Shown piece after piece: positions 46,646 through 63,126 of a DNA stretch of 64,000 bases. The stretch lies in assembly GCA_000697055.1 (NCBI GenBank), contig JNDT01001937.1:124001-188000 (forward strand), given 5' to 3'. Numbering within the stretch: position 1 is the stretch's first letter; every line of letters starts with the position of its first letter. This DNA comes from Saksenaea vasiformis B4078 (lineage: Eukaryota; Mucoromycota; Mucoromycetes; Mucorales; Saksenaeaceae). The notes beneath the pieces were generated by a model. It was not told the origin of the DNA, did not search any database, and was given only the letters and a program-made list of their open reading frames with translations. Position numbers and translations under genes: made by a program.

Positions 46646-48495
46646 ATGTCAGACGAAGATACCTATCTCGATGCTTCAGACGATGAGTCCCATTGCACGA
46701 TATTAGACGGTCCGCGAGACTGGGATCGAGACATTCCATTCCTTGAAGGTAATGACATGTCCATGACACTGATTGTCCATTGAAACCTTCTCGCAGTTTT
46801 TGAGACATATTTTGACGACTATAGCGTTGAGGGCCCCAGTCTACGTGTTTCTGCAGAGAATATGCAGATTTCATCGTCAACAACACAACTGAACCCAATG
46901 TTAGATCGGTGTGGACAGATCGGTTCTACGCGGCAGTGAACGTGCTAGTACCCTCGCTTGTAACTTGAGTTCACGATAATGTATACATTTTGTGCTAACA
47001 CGTTTCCAATAGCCAGATGCAGAGCCTACACCCTCTGAATGGTTACATCTTACAGAAAGAGTACTAGAGGTAACAATGATCTGGCATGAAAGTACATAAC
47101 GCGTGTGTAACACGTCTTTCTGGTAGAAAATTGTCCAGAAAACAGATGGTGACCTAAACACGTCTTCGCTGCCACAATTGTCGGGCAAAGACCACCAAGA
47201 ATTTGTACAAAATTATCTGAGGATGAACCGTGCCAAGCAATGGCGGATTGGGAACAGATATGCAGTGGAGGATGAACTATATAGTCGCGGTAGACGATGC
47301 AACACAGAGAGGTAAGCACATTACCTGTGATAGCAATTTTTTAATGTATAATATAGCATAGCACATTCCTTTGTCTTGGATATAGATGATCCATACTGGG
47401 ATAAATCTCTCTGCAAAGAAGATATGAATATTTTGCAAACTCACAATTTGAAACCAATACCTGACTTCCCCGGATATCTCAAAGACTTTTTCGAGAAGAT
47501 TGAGAAAATGGTAGCTATACAAAAATATAAATTAAATGACTTACTAAACAGCATCCATCCAGAAATCAACTAAAGATGTCTATAACGAACTTGAGCTCAC
47601 TTCCGGGTCCAATTTTGATTTGTATTGGGCAAAGCATTCCGTTCGTGATATACTTGACGCATATTCTGCTGGTTTCACGTATCGTGCTACTCAATCCAAG
47701 GCGGACATCCTGGCCCGCATCTGGAGTTTCATTGATAGAGGCTTTGACGACGACACAACTGTGCAGGTCAAGCAGTAAGAAGAAATCCCAAAGAGGTTCG
47801 TGCGTTTGGAAATAACGACCACATACTGTTTTTTGTAGTCCTTCAACGCCCGAAAAATTCTCTCAGTTATCATCAGAAGAGATGCAGATGAATCACGATG
47901 CTGATATTCATATTGAATGCGACGGTTTAAAGTTTGGTTGTGGATATGCGGACGTAGAAATCAACGGTGAGCAGAGCGAGAAAACGCGTATAGCGTCCAC
48001 TATGAAGATTCCAAAGATAATGCGGGACATGCTATGGATGCTCACTAAAGCTACGGGATACGACGAACAAATACTACGAAAAATACAAACGGTCGGCTTT
48101 ATCTTCAGCGGTACATATTAGCCAACAACCAGATATTGTTTTTGATCCCTCTTTAGGAATGAAGGTGTGTCTACTTATCATGGATTGCCCTGAGGGTTAT
48201 GTGTGCCGTGTCAGGAGGACAGAGTGGTACGGTTTACCTGCTAACCCTGCCAAATTTGCAAGATCATTTGGGTCCGTATCCAAATTAGCGTGGATTGCTA
48301 AGGTGAGAAGCACAGTATTCATTATCCCATATTCATTCTAAGTAGCGAATTGTGAAGGAAACTGCATCGATCATATCAAAAAGCAAAGGCACAGAGATAT
48401 CGTTTGTCAGCAGCACGTTCGATCCAGACAAATTCCTGCTTCCCTCCAGTATGCATGTGCTGTCTTCTTCACGCAAGCGGAGACGTGTAGTCTAG
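46646..48495 (+). CDS. Uncharacterised lineage-specific protein (EFVQ-WRIG-DIDDP family)
   Basis: I do not know its function. About nine exons on the plus strand read through in frame: 46646-46748, then from 46799, 47014, 47130 (to 47308), 47355, 47558, 47840, 48157 and 48345-48495. Conserved-looking blocks in order: HQEFVQNYLRMNRAKQWRIG and VEDELY; SFVLDIDDPYWD; FDLYWAKHSVRDILDAYSAG and ADILARIWSFIDRGFDD; LKFGCGYADVEING with STMKIPKIMRDML; GFIFSGMKVCLLIMDCPEGYVCRVRR. The order resembles a protein family that is multicopy in Mucorales, recalled from general familiarity. The GCGYADVE...K spacing loosely recalls a PD-(D/E)XK-like core, but that is speculation. No inactivating change is seen, so the gene looks live. 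A start further upstream is possible. Confidence 0.6.
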
Positions 48496-50409
48496 TAAAA
48501 CATTTTCATCCGAAGGTAGAATCGAGTTTCTTCTATTATATAATACTTGCAGCATTATAACCTTATCCTTCAGCTCAGATCATGTAAATACATGCATGTG
48601 CTGGTAATGAGGATGTTGCTATAAGAACTATTTAGACAAGACGGGCCTAATTTGCAAATGTTGTAAAAGTTTTCTTCGCCAAGGAACAGAAAGGCCCTAA
48701 TGAATCATGGTGCAGGATAGACCTTGGCTTGATGCTCATTCTGTCGAGTAGAAATCAGAAATATTATAAAAACAGTTCAAGTTTTCAGTAATTTTACGAT
48801 TTATTGCCACTAAGAGTGTTTGTGAGCTCTCGCTGTCTGTGATAATAAGAGGCTGATCAGCATCTGACATGATTTGCGTATACGCGATGTGAATCGATTC
48901 AACGATGGAATGAATCGCTCGATTATATTCACGCAATAATTTGATGCTTCTTTCTGAAACCATTGCGCTGCAGCGTGCATTCGGAGAAGACTTTTATTTT
49001 TGGTTGTAGAACTATAACGATGATATGGCAATATTGTACACGCGCCAATACAATAATTATATGTATTTACATGTCGTTCTTCTATGAATAGTGCACAGTT
49101 TGCAGCTTAAACAGGCGCGACAGCGACGTGCAAGGCAACGGCTATGAAGATTACGGTATCCTGGAGAAGACTTATCCTTCGGGTCCACATAAGGTATGAC
49201 AGGATCTCGATCTGGATCCATCGCAGCACATGTACGTTGGATAAGAAGTCAGTAACCGTATTTTAAGTCATCTAATGATCAGCTACATTACCCATTTTGG
49301 GTAATAGTCTATTAACGTATTGTTTGTGAGATAATATATCCTTTCTTAAAATCAGCGTGTCATAGCACGGAGTAGCCTTTAACAGCAATTCGTACTGGTA
49401 TGGTTCTGCAAATTTGCTCTTCAATTTGTCTCTAGTCAAATTTCAGCAAGAAAGTATTGAAAAATACTCATTATTGGGTGCTCAACCCTATAAAGATATG
49501 ATGAACCTGAGAGAAGATATCCAACTGATGAGCATCTGTGCGTCAAGGTCAATACGTAGAATATGCAGCAGGATTCTGCCTTTCTGCAGCATTCTAGTAT
49601 GCTGCTCTTTGTTATGAGCTGGTCACGCCGTAGGAAAGCGACCAGAACCACTATATACATGCCGGTTTGGTTATCATCCAGCTGCGTACTTATTTACTTG
49701 CGATATATATGTCATTACGAGATGCACGATCGTTTCCAATATGGTGATAAAAGTCGAGCTCTCTAACTCGTTGAATGTCACTATTGCTTATGGTACAGTG
49801 TTGAACCGCTTGCATGCGAATTATCTGTATGCAAATCTTTTATAGACGGTTCACCGACAGCCTATGCAACAATTCCTGGCTAGACCACTACAGGCACTGA
49901 CAATGATCGAATGTGTGGCAAGCTTGCATCCTCATTTGCATGTAGTATAATGCTAGAGCTGTTATATGCTCTTGGTGTCAAAAACGACTACCTTAGGAAT
50001 AGCTATTTTGCTCCCCCTCACCATAAAATTCACTAGTTGATGCAAATTGCATGTGATATAAAGTTAAACATATATCAAGATTCTGGTTAACTATTATGTA
50101 TACTATCCAAGGATACGTTCATCTAAAAGTACGGGGAAATAATAACTGAGAGGATGTCTGATAGCAGAACAAGACCTTTTCTTCCGTAATTATATCCTAT
50201 ATCATTCCGCATATGGTGTACGGATTGGCGGTCGAGTTACCAACATATATGCCGATCTTCTGCAGAAATTGGCAGTGTCATTTTGCTACTTCTGTTACCA
50301 TTGTGCGATCATCTGTGCGCATACAAGAAAGCTAGGATAAATAACATAAAATGATAACTGAAGGCACAATAGCCGCTTTCCTTCCCTTTGCGCTCCTAAA
50401 TTGCATACC
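48496..50409. other. Intergenic, 1.9 kb, no gene supported
   Basis: No convincing gene. A short plus-strand coding-like piece near 49105-49190 (GNGYEDYGILEKTYPSGPH) ends at a GTATGA donor and could be a relic of a family member. The rest is AT-rich with only small random frames. Confidence 0.35.
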
Positions 50410-52226
50410 ATGTCTGGAAAAGACTACCAGCAGTCTGCCACCGCTACAGAAATTTCGGAGGAGCACGAAAATTTCAAAGATAAATCCTCATTTTTCTATA
50501 CAGATTCTTCCTACACACATAAAATCGAAGGTGCTGAAGACACAACGGATCAGTGCTTTCCCGATCCAGATGGTGGCTATGGATGGTTTATTGTTTTAGG
50601 TTCTCTTGTGATCCAGATCGTGAGTCTTGCTGTGGTGGACGCCTGGTAAGATCCAATATCTTTTAAAGCAAGCATTTCGGTCTGTTTATTATTTTCTCCT
50701 GCAGGGGTAAATCGCAAGAAACACATGGTGAAAGGAAAAAACATAAACACTGGGACTTTTCCAACTTTTTTAGGTGTAATGCAAGATTATTATGAGCAGC
50801 ATGATTTTCCAAACCGAGAAGCTCAGCTTACCTTTGTCGGATCCACCGCGAACGTTGTCATGGGATGCTTCAGTCCTTTTGCACAAATTATTCGATCGAT
50901 GATGACTGCAAGAAAGGCATTGATATTGGCTATTATGTTATGTGTCATCGCGCTTGAATTAGCGAGTTTTAGTACGCAAGTAAGGATACGCTTTACAGCG
51001 ACTATGCCTCGGCCCCGTTTTTGATTCGGTATTTAGATATGGCATCTGTATCTGACGCAAGGCGCTCTGTATGGAATAAGTATATCAATGATATACTATG
51101 TATGTATTCTTCGTCTTTTCAGGTGTTGCTTATCAGTATGCATTGAGCTTCAATTTTTCAGATCGTCGTAAGCGAAATTTCCCAGTGGTTCACAAAGCAG
51201 CGCGGAGTGGCTCTAGGTGTTTCTTCAGCTGGTTCGTGTGTAGGTGGTTTGGTGATGCCGATGATTATGACGCCGATTAACAGCCGATTGGGCGCTAGCT
51301 GGTAAATATCCAAGATTTTTGGGCTAAAATTTTGTTTAATGACCTTCCCAACCCCTCACGGATACGTTCAGGTGCTATCGCATCATAGGTGGTATGTGCT
51401 TTGGATGTGGTCTGGTAGCCTGCTGCCTTTTTAGGGAGAGGCCGAGCAAAAAAGAAAATCCTCAACCATCAGGGTGGAATAGCATCCAACTTGGCGTTGT
51501 AAAGAATTTCAGATTTCTGTTGTGGTGCGTTGCCACGTTTCTTCTAGAAAGTGCGATATACATCCCATATTTTTTCTTACCATGTAAAAGTCTCCTGCGC
51601 AGAATGGCATGCGATGCTTACTATTTGTTAGCATACGCAACCTACCTTGGGCTGTCGACTATTCAAGGGTCAACGCTGGTATCTATCGCCTGGTGTAGCA
51701 ATATCTTCGGACGCATCATCGCTGGGTCAGGAAAACGGCAAACCCTACCGCATTTCTTACTTTTCTAACAGGTGGATTGCTGATCGTCTCGGACACATCA
51801 ACACGGTAATTTGCTTTTCCAGTTCGACTGGTTTAACCTGTCTGCTGTTATGGACACAAGCGACAGACTACAATTCGTTGGTCGCGTTCTCTGTTCTATT
51901 TGGATTCTTTGGTGGCGCCATTGTTCCACTATGTAGGTTTCGCTAATCGTAATTCCTATATTCTGGGACTGATCATCCTTCTAGCTTCGGCTGTTGTTAT
52001 GCTAATCATGGGCAAAGAAAAGTTCCGGTCTGCCTACTCGTTGTTTCTTTTGATCACCGTACTCGCCATGTTTGGTCCAAACGTGGCAGATATGGTTGAA
52101 ACCAACGTGGACTGGCCTCCATTCCTAAGCTACAAGATTCTGGCAGGTGTAGCTTACTCAGCCGGTGCGTTCATCTCAATCTGCCTCAAACTGCATCTTT
52201 GTCCAAATCCTTTGGCGAGAATCTAA
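50410..52226 (+). CDS. MCT-like MFS transporter, copy 2
   Basis: Paralogue of the transporter at 38608. Exons: 50410-50645, 50705-50706 (2 nt), 50774-50979, 51037-51099, 51162-51301, 51372-51583, 51632-51725, 51772-51932, 51985-52226; 451 aa. It has the same signature in helix 1 (PDGGYGWFIVLG), SQWFTKQRGVALGVSS between helices 4 and 5, and WIADRLG after helix 8. Three exons (63, 161 and 242 nt) have the same length as in copy 1. Here the 349-nt exon of copy 1 is split by one intron, and copy 1's first intron, just before the GGYGW block, is absent. The N-terminal tail is unrelated in detail. It converges on pyruvate decarboxylase with 125 bp between stops, which makes a link to monocarboxylate or pyruvate metabolism tempting but unproven. 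Confidence 0.88.
50705..50706 (+). other. Inferred 2-nt microexon (GG) in MFS copy 2
   Basis: It lies between a CTCCTGCAG acceptor and a GTAAAT donor. The preceding exon ends TG and the next begins GT, so Trp-Gly-Val-Met is formed exactly as in copy 1. The upstream intron is 59 nt in both genes. Confidence 0.72.
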
Positions 52227-52351
52227 TCCGAAAAATAAACTGCGGAAAAAATATTGTTTATTCTACCAGAATTTATACGAGTGATGGAAATACATGTGGA
52301 AAAATAGTTGATAATACAAAACGGAGGATGGGAATAAATGCAAGTGTTTTC

Positions 52352-54211
<1,860 letters not shown>

Positions 54212-55457
54212 TGTAGTTGTTTTCAAGGGAAGAAAGTAAAGTGAAAAGGTTGATGATTTTTTGCCACAGGGTGAAGCATGGTGTATATATATATAATCGG
54301 AAACATAAGACTCAGATGATTCAAATGATGGATTCAGATAGGTTTTCTCTTCTTGGACACGCCTAATCAGATATGGCTTGCTTTCGTTACGTCTAATCAT
54401 TTGTGCGGCACCCGGGCTTGACGTTCGGATCCGGTCCCCTCATCACCGTATCGCTCCGCGTCGGTTCTTTTGTGAGTGATATCGATAGTGAACGTTCGAT
54501 ACCGAGATTGAACTGTCGAATAAATAGCATCATGATGATGTCTTCATTACAGATTTATTTGTTTTGACAGGTTTGACAAAGTTATGACATTGTCACACGC
54601 CCTCTTAACTGCCTCCAACGATCTGCCGTATTCTCTTGTTTTTTCTTAGTTTGGCAAGTGTCCGATTGGATGGGTCATCCCTAGAATGGGACGGGGAATC
54701 GCGGTAAATTTTGTTAAACTCAGATCGATCGTCAGCCGATTTTTGTGGCCAGTTGCCAAACTGGGCGGATGTTATCGCTGTCTGATCCTCTTGATACCCG
54801 CGGCCCAGGCAGACCCGCCTCACCTGACAGCGTTGCATTGAAACATGAACCACGTCTGTCAGGCCACGTCCGTTACCATCATCCGATAATGGAAGTCTAT
54901 ACATGGAACGGATGTTGTTCCGTCTTATCTGTTGTCGATTAGTGCCACTCGCTACTACAAAACCTTATCTTCGTTCAACGGAGGTCTTGTGCTGTCCTAT
55001 CCATGTGGAAACAGGCACTTTACCGACCTCTTGGACGTGCTTCACAGCAGTTCAATACCTAATCGAGATCAAGATTTCGCAGTTCCGATTATAACTCGGT
55101 GCACCTTCCTTATTTTATTACATCTATGCCTGACCCTTTTATCAGTGCTTTCCAGAAGTTTGGTGGACGCTCATCACCTCCTTTCTGCTTCGTGGTGGCA
55201 CAACTGTAGCATAAAGATAAATGATAGGAGCCTTCATACTACGCAAAAAACGAGAACTGTAACAATAAACAAACTCAAAAATGAACGCATCATTCGGATT
55301 CAGTTCTTGTTATCAGGAATAACCATCATCGGGGTCAACAAGAGGATTACCTTTTGCATGACAAGAAGCCCAAGTGGCTTATTAGTGGCTTGTGCAGGGA
55401 TACTTCGATCACAGTGGATAGAGCTCGAGCCGTTTTTTTTGCATCACAAATCGACCA
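54212..55457. other. Divergent promoter region of PDC and Rix7 genes
   Basis: 1.2 kb between two divergent starts. A TATATATATAT run at about 54284-54294 lies 75-85 bp upstream of the PDC start and may act as its TATA element. Small open frames (for example 54932-55440) have no support. Confidence 0.4.
54284..54294 (-). promoter_or_regulatory. Possible TATA element of PDC
   Basis: An alternating TA run at a distance from the ATG expected for a strong fungal promoter. Inferred by position only. Confidence 0.4.
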
Positions 55458-58440
<2,983 letters not shown>

Positions 58441-58534
58441 ATAGAGAAGCTTGTACATAGATTAATATACGGAAAAGATTCATTGCTAAAGAGACATTTT
58501 TTATTGGTACCTAAAGCACGCTTTCGATGGGAAT

Positions 58535-59802
58535 TTACAGCGCGGGTTTTTGAGCAGCCACAGCTCGATACATGGAGGATCTAGTACTGCTGTCGAGAGC
58601 AGCAAATAATTTCTTTAGGAATGCCATTTGCGACTCTTTGTCGTTGTACCCAAGTTGTGGGGCTACATAAGGTAGTGTGCTTTTTGTAGCACCTTTATAA
58701 GTCCACAGCAACATCTTGCCCACGTTTGATTGGTCATCTAGGACACAGCATTCAGGTTAAGCGGTTTCGTATCTTACTTTCTTCTTACTGAGATCCACAG
58801 CACGTTCTTCAATTCGGACTACCTTGGCACCAGCCTCAGTCAATAATTCATCCAGTCTGCGCGCTACGTGAGGGTCCTGCCCTCTTTGGCGACATATACC
58901 TTCTACTAAGTTTTGGAGAAAGCTTCAATTAAATCATCGATGATATATGCGACTTACAGCAAGAAACTAGCTGATGAATGTACACGTTCTCCTTAGGCTA
59001 AACAGATGAAGAAAAGTATGATAATTTCATTCTCTAACAAACCCCAAGTTACCAGTGTATCGCTCTCCAAGAGCTGGATCATACCGCCAAGTTTAATCAC
59101 ACGAATCGCCTCTTTTAATGCCAAAGGCCATTCAGCTGTTGTCAACGCCACAACGAAGAATCTCATGTGTACGAAGTCAAACGTACCGTTAGGAAAATCA
59201 AGTGTTTTTAAGACATTTCCATAGCTAAATTTAACATTGCTGGGAATCGTATTTACGCGGTGGTCGTTTACGATGTTGACAGCATGAAATTCGGTGTTGA
59301 GATACTCGGAGCTCATATCCAGTACCCAGGCTCCGGAACCATATCCAAGATCCAGCACTTTAGCACCTTTATCAAACGGAATCGCATCCTTAACACTTTT
59401 GAGTACATTCCTGATAAAAAAAAATAGGGTTAGCTGCGGCTTTTGTCTCAATCGCATGTAGAAAAAGCATTGTTTACCCTCCAAATAACTCTTTGAGCGC
59501 AAAATGTTCCTATTCGTCCGTTTATTGTTACTCAAGTACTGAAAAACGTTTCGCCAGAACAAACTTACACCGGTTGACCGATCCTGTTCTTTCTCGTCGG
59601 CTGGAAGCCAGTAAGTAGAAGCTTCTTCCCAATGAAATTCACGCTGAGAAGGGATGGTAGTGATATCGTACGAGGGCGTGATCAAAGATGAATTTGAGGC
59701 TACAACTGTTTTACCTTGCGGCATAGTAATAGAAGAGGAATAAGATCGACTAACTTCAGGAGCTCGTGGTTTTCGTTTTATAACGGACTGCTTATTCCCC
59801 AT
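58535..59802 (-). CDS. SAM-dependent methyltransferase, tandem copy A
   Basis: Class I methyltransferase of a fungal family with a YWLPxDExExDRxxG lead-in. The start ATG is at 59802, and the first exon 59802-59569 ends after DRSTG. A small exon gives EHFALKELFGG, then the Rossmann core: motif I VLDLGYGSGAWVLDMS (SAM-binding; Tyr replaces the usual Cys), NIVNDHRV (acidic-loop region), FDFVHMRFFVVAL (motif IV region), KLGGMIQLLE (motif VI). The C-terminal exons encode LVEGICRQRGQDPH and GKMLLWTYKG ... AVAAQKPAL. One 49-nt intron near 58790-58740 hides a TAA that would otherwise end the frame; all three copies conserve it. The substrate is unknown. The N-terminal 25 residues (MGNKQSVIKRKP) could carry a Gly-2 myristoylation site, a weak guess. 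Confidence 0.85.
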
Positions 59803-61285
59803 AACTTAATTATGAATAAACAAACGTTCGCAAGTCCAAAATATCGACAGAAAAAACAGAAGAAAAAGCGGTCGAAGACGGTGTATCACCAAAAGACTTA
59901 AGATTCTTTGTGGAAGTTACACGAACAGGCCAGATTTGTTCAAAGATCATGCTATTGAGTAGTGTGGCAACCACACCATAACTCGGTCGTACATAGAATT
60001 GTTGTGATGGTAACTCAACTTCGGATTTCTTGTTTGCAGAGCAAGATCCACCTCTCAACGATGATCGGTGTAGGTGACACAGCAATGGTGTAGTCACTAC
60101 CAAATGCTTTATTTTTTCCTAAAACAATCATCAGTTTATAGGAAACAACACACGGTAATGCACTTAGTACTCATGCTCTTGTATAGTTTCTCGTTTCCAG
60201 GTCACCCACCGACAATGATTATCTATAGCAAGATAGTCTAGAATCAGTGCAATCAGCGCTTTTCCGTGCTCTCCTCCCATTTTAGCAAAGTTATACTGTA
60301 CACATATATCTATGAGAGTTCATCTGTGTTGTGCTAGTCCATGAAAAAATAGTTGCCATGCAGGGTTATAATCGCATGGATATTAGAGAATTCTGATAGA
60401 CCATACAATTACTGGTACTGAGAAAACCCAATATTTGCGAATAGTCGTCCTTTTCCATTATCTGTTTTTGGGAAGGACGCTTTATCGGTTTCAGAGTTAT
60501 GTATCTAAAATCGTCTGATAAGTTATCTTCCAACGAAACTTTTCAACACCTCATCAAAGGTAGTCTAAGTTCTTTTTGTTGAAAGAACGGGAACAGCTGA
60601 TTTTGCAGATGCAGGCTATAAGCGAGAATGCAAATGTCGCTTTGTCCACGTAGAAATGATAGCGCTGTGGATGACTGCTTGAAGAATATCATCGTAGATG
60701 GAAACTACATTCTATAGGAGATCATTCATTAAGTGAGTAGACTGTACAGCTAAAGAGATCTTTCTTTCTCGGAAAATGCGTATGAAACAGAACAAAAGCT
60801 GTATCTTACCCAATCTACTTAACAGTTATCGTGCTGCTTCAACGTCATATATAATTATTTGAAAAAATGAGATTGCTGGTATTCATGTGTAGCACCTCAC
60901 ATTAGTTGATCCATGTAGTTCACTCAGTTGTCCGTTCTATCAGAAGTAATTGTAGCACTTCGGCATTGCAGCTGACCTCTCCAACCTAGACTCATAGAAT
61001 TTCATCTTGCTAGCATTCTCATAGCCATGCTGCTTATCCTATCTAAGGAGACCGAACAAAGATGAATCAGGCACTGTCTGCTTATCTGCTTTCGAAGTAG
61101 TAGCATGACTGTTCTCGTCCTAGATTGCAAATCTCATCGCAGGACCCTTAATGCTTAGCCACAATGATCCGGCTCGCATGCGACTCAGACAGCCTGTGTC
61201 AGGCTGTCTGAGTCGATCACTACTTCTCCTAAGAAACATCTTGCAGATGTGCCACTAAGGAAACATACTTTTATTGGGATTCTGT
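59803..61285. other. Spacer between methyltransferase copies A and B
   Basis: It contains the upstream region of copy A, parts of which recur upstream of copy B (60000-59810 resembles 62740-62560), and the 3' flank of copy B, whose 60900-61100 part resembles 62760-62960. A perfect hairpin sits at 61181-61215. No other gene recognised; a minus frame at 59810-60103 has no support. Confidence 0.5.
61181..61215. repeat. Perfect inverted repeat, 16-bp arms, 3-nt loop
   Basis: Left arm CGACTCAGACAGCCTG, loop TGT, then its exact reverse complement. It lies about 70 bp downstream of the stop of methyltransferase copy B. One arm (GACTCAGACAGCCTG) recurs at 63011-63025, downstream of copy C. Confidence 0.95.
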
Positions 61286-62474
61286 TTATGCAGGTTTCTG
61301 GGCAGCCACGGCTCGATACATGGAGGATTTGGTACTGCTATCAAGGGCAGCAAATAAGTTCTTTAGGAATGTCGTTTGTGATTCCTTGTCGTTGTATCCA
61401 AGTTGTGGGGCTACATAAGGAAGTGTACTCTTAGTAGCACCTTTGTAAGTCCACAGCAGCATCTTGCTCACATTCGATTGGTCACCTAGGATATAACATT
61501 CAGGTTAAGTCATTCCGTATCTGACTCTTTTCCTACTGAGATCCACAGCACAGTCTTCAGTTTGAACAACTTTGACACCAGCCTCAGTCAATAATTCTCC
61601 CAGTCTGAGTACCACGTGAGGGTCCTGGCCTCTTTGGCGGCATATGCCTTCTACTAAGTTTTGAAGAACGCTTAAATTAAACCATCGATGGTATACGCGA
61701 CTTACAGCAAGAAACTAGCTGATCAAGGTGCTCGTTCTCTTTGGGCTAAACAGATTGGAAAAGGTATGAAAATCCCCGTTTCCAACAAAAAACAAGTTAC
61801 CAGCGTATCGCTTTCCAAGAGCTGGATCATACCGCCGGGTTTAGTCACGCGGATCGCCTCCTTTAATGCCAAGGGCCATTCGGCTGTTGTCAACGCCACA
61901 ACGAAGAACCGCATGTGTACAAAGTCAAATGTATTGTCAGGAAAATCGAGCTTTTTCGATACATTTCCATAGCTAAGTTTAATGTTGTCGGGCACTACAT
62001 TTATGCGGCTGTCGTTTACGATATCGACGGCGTGGAACTCGGTGTTGAGGTACTCGGAACTCATATCCAGTACCCAGGCTGCGGAACCGTATCCAATATC
62101 CAGCACTTTGGCACCTTTATCAAATGCGATCGTGTCCTTAACGCTTTTGAGTACATTTCTGATCCAAAAAGATGGTTAACAGTGGTCTTTGTTTTTAATA
62201 GCACGTAGAAAGCTATTGTGTACCCTCCAAATAACTCTTTAAGTGCAAAATGTTCCTAGTCGTACATTTATTGTTAGTCGAGTAGTGAAAGCATCCGACA
62301 GAATGAACTCACACCAGTCGATCGGTCCCGTTCCTCCTCATCGGATGGAAGCCAGTAAGTAGAACTCTCTTCACGGTGAAATTCACGCTTAGAAGGAATG
62401 GTAGTGATGTTGGTATTATATGACAGTGCGGTCAAAGATGAATTTAAGGCTGCAGCTGTTTTATCTTGCGACAT
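61286..62474 (-). CDS. SAM-dependent methyltransferase, tandem copy B
   Basis: Second copy, very similar to A over the core. First exon 62474-about 62310 (TYWLPSDEEERDRSTG), core at 62160-61780, C-terminal exons to the stop at 61286. Motif I reads VLDIGYGSAAWVLDMS: the last Gly of the GxGxG loop is Ala, which may weaken SAM binding. Compared with A the N-terminus is changed: an ATG further upstream (about 62553) is followed by a one-base insertion relative to A, so the copy-A frame is lost there and the only usable start is the internal ATG at 62474, about 26 codons shorter. The intron that begins after GTGGATCTCA is kept. It may be a shorter active protein or an early pseudogene. Confidence 0.75.
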
Positions 62475-63126
62475 GGCAACAGGACTGTAATAAGATAGAG
62501 TAAAATGAGGAGCTTGTTTCCTTCGTCTTATAACGAATTATATTTGCCCTCATAACTTAATTATGAATAACTAAATGTTCGTAGATTCAAAATGTAAACA
62601 GAAAGTAAGAAGCAATCGAAGACGATGTATCACCTGAAAAATTTTAAGATTTTTAAAAAAGTTACACAAGCAGACCAGACTTGTTTAGACGATCATGCTA
62701 TTAGGTACTTGAACAACCACACACTACACCTGCATTGGCTACTTCATGCAGCTCACTTTATTGTTCATATCCGTCAAAACTAATTTGTAACATGTAGACC
62801 TGTTTACTGCTGAGTGTTTCAGTTCAGTCACATAGATTTTCACTTGGCATTGTTCTCATAACCACGTCGCTTGTCGTATGACCAACATTGAACAGAGACT
62901 AAGCCAAACACTGGCTACTACTCAAATTTCTAGTCATCAGCGTTGCTATCCTCATTCTCTATCCCAAACTTCATCGCGATACTCCTGGTGCGCTCATTCC
63001 ACGATGGTCCGACTCAGACAGCCTGAAATTTGGTACTTCGTCCATCACCCAGTAACTTTTTTTTCCCAGATGTGCCACAATATTCGGCGACTTTTAAAAA
63101 TACATTTTTGTTAGAATTTTGCAGTA
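62475..63126. other. Spacer between methyltransferase copies B and C
   Basis: It shares sequence with the spacer before copy B, including a single copy of the hairpin arm at 63011-63025. No gene recognised. Confidence 0.45.

Noticed and set aside
50705..50800. Reading straight through from TG into GGGTAAATCG as a longer exon in transporter copy 2
   Set aside because: It gives a non-family peptide, misses the frame of the MQDYYEQ block and soon meets a stop; the 2-nt exon fits both paralogues.
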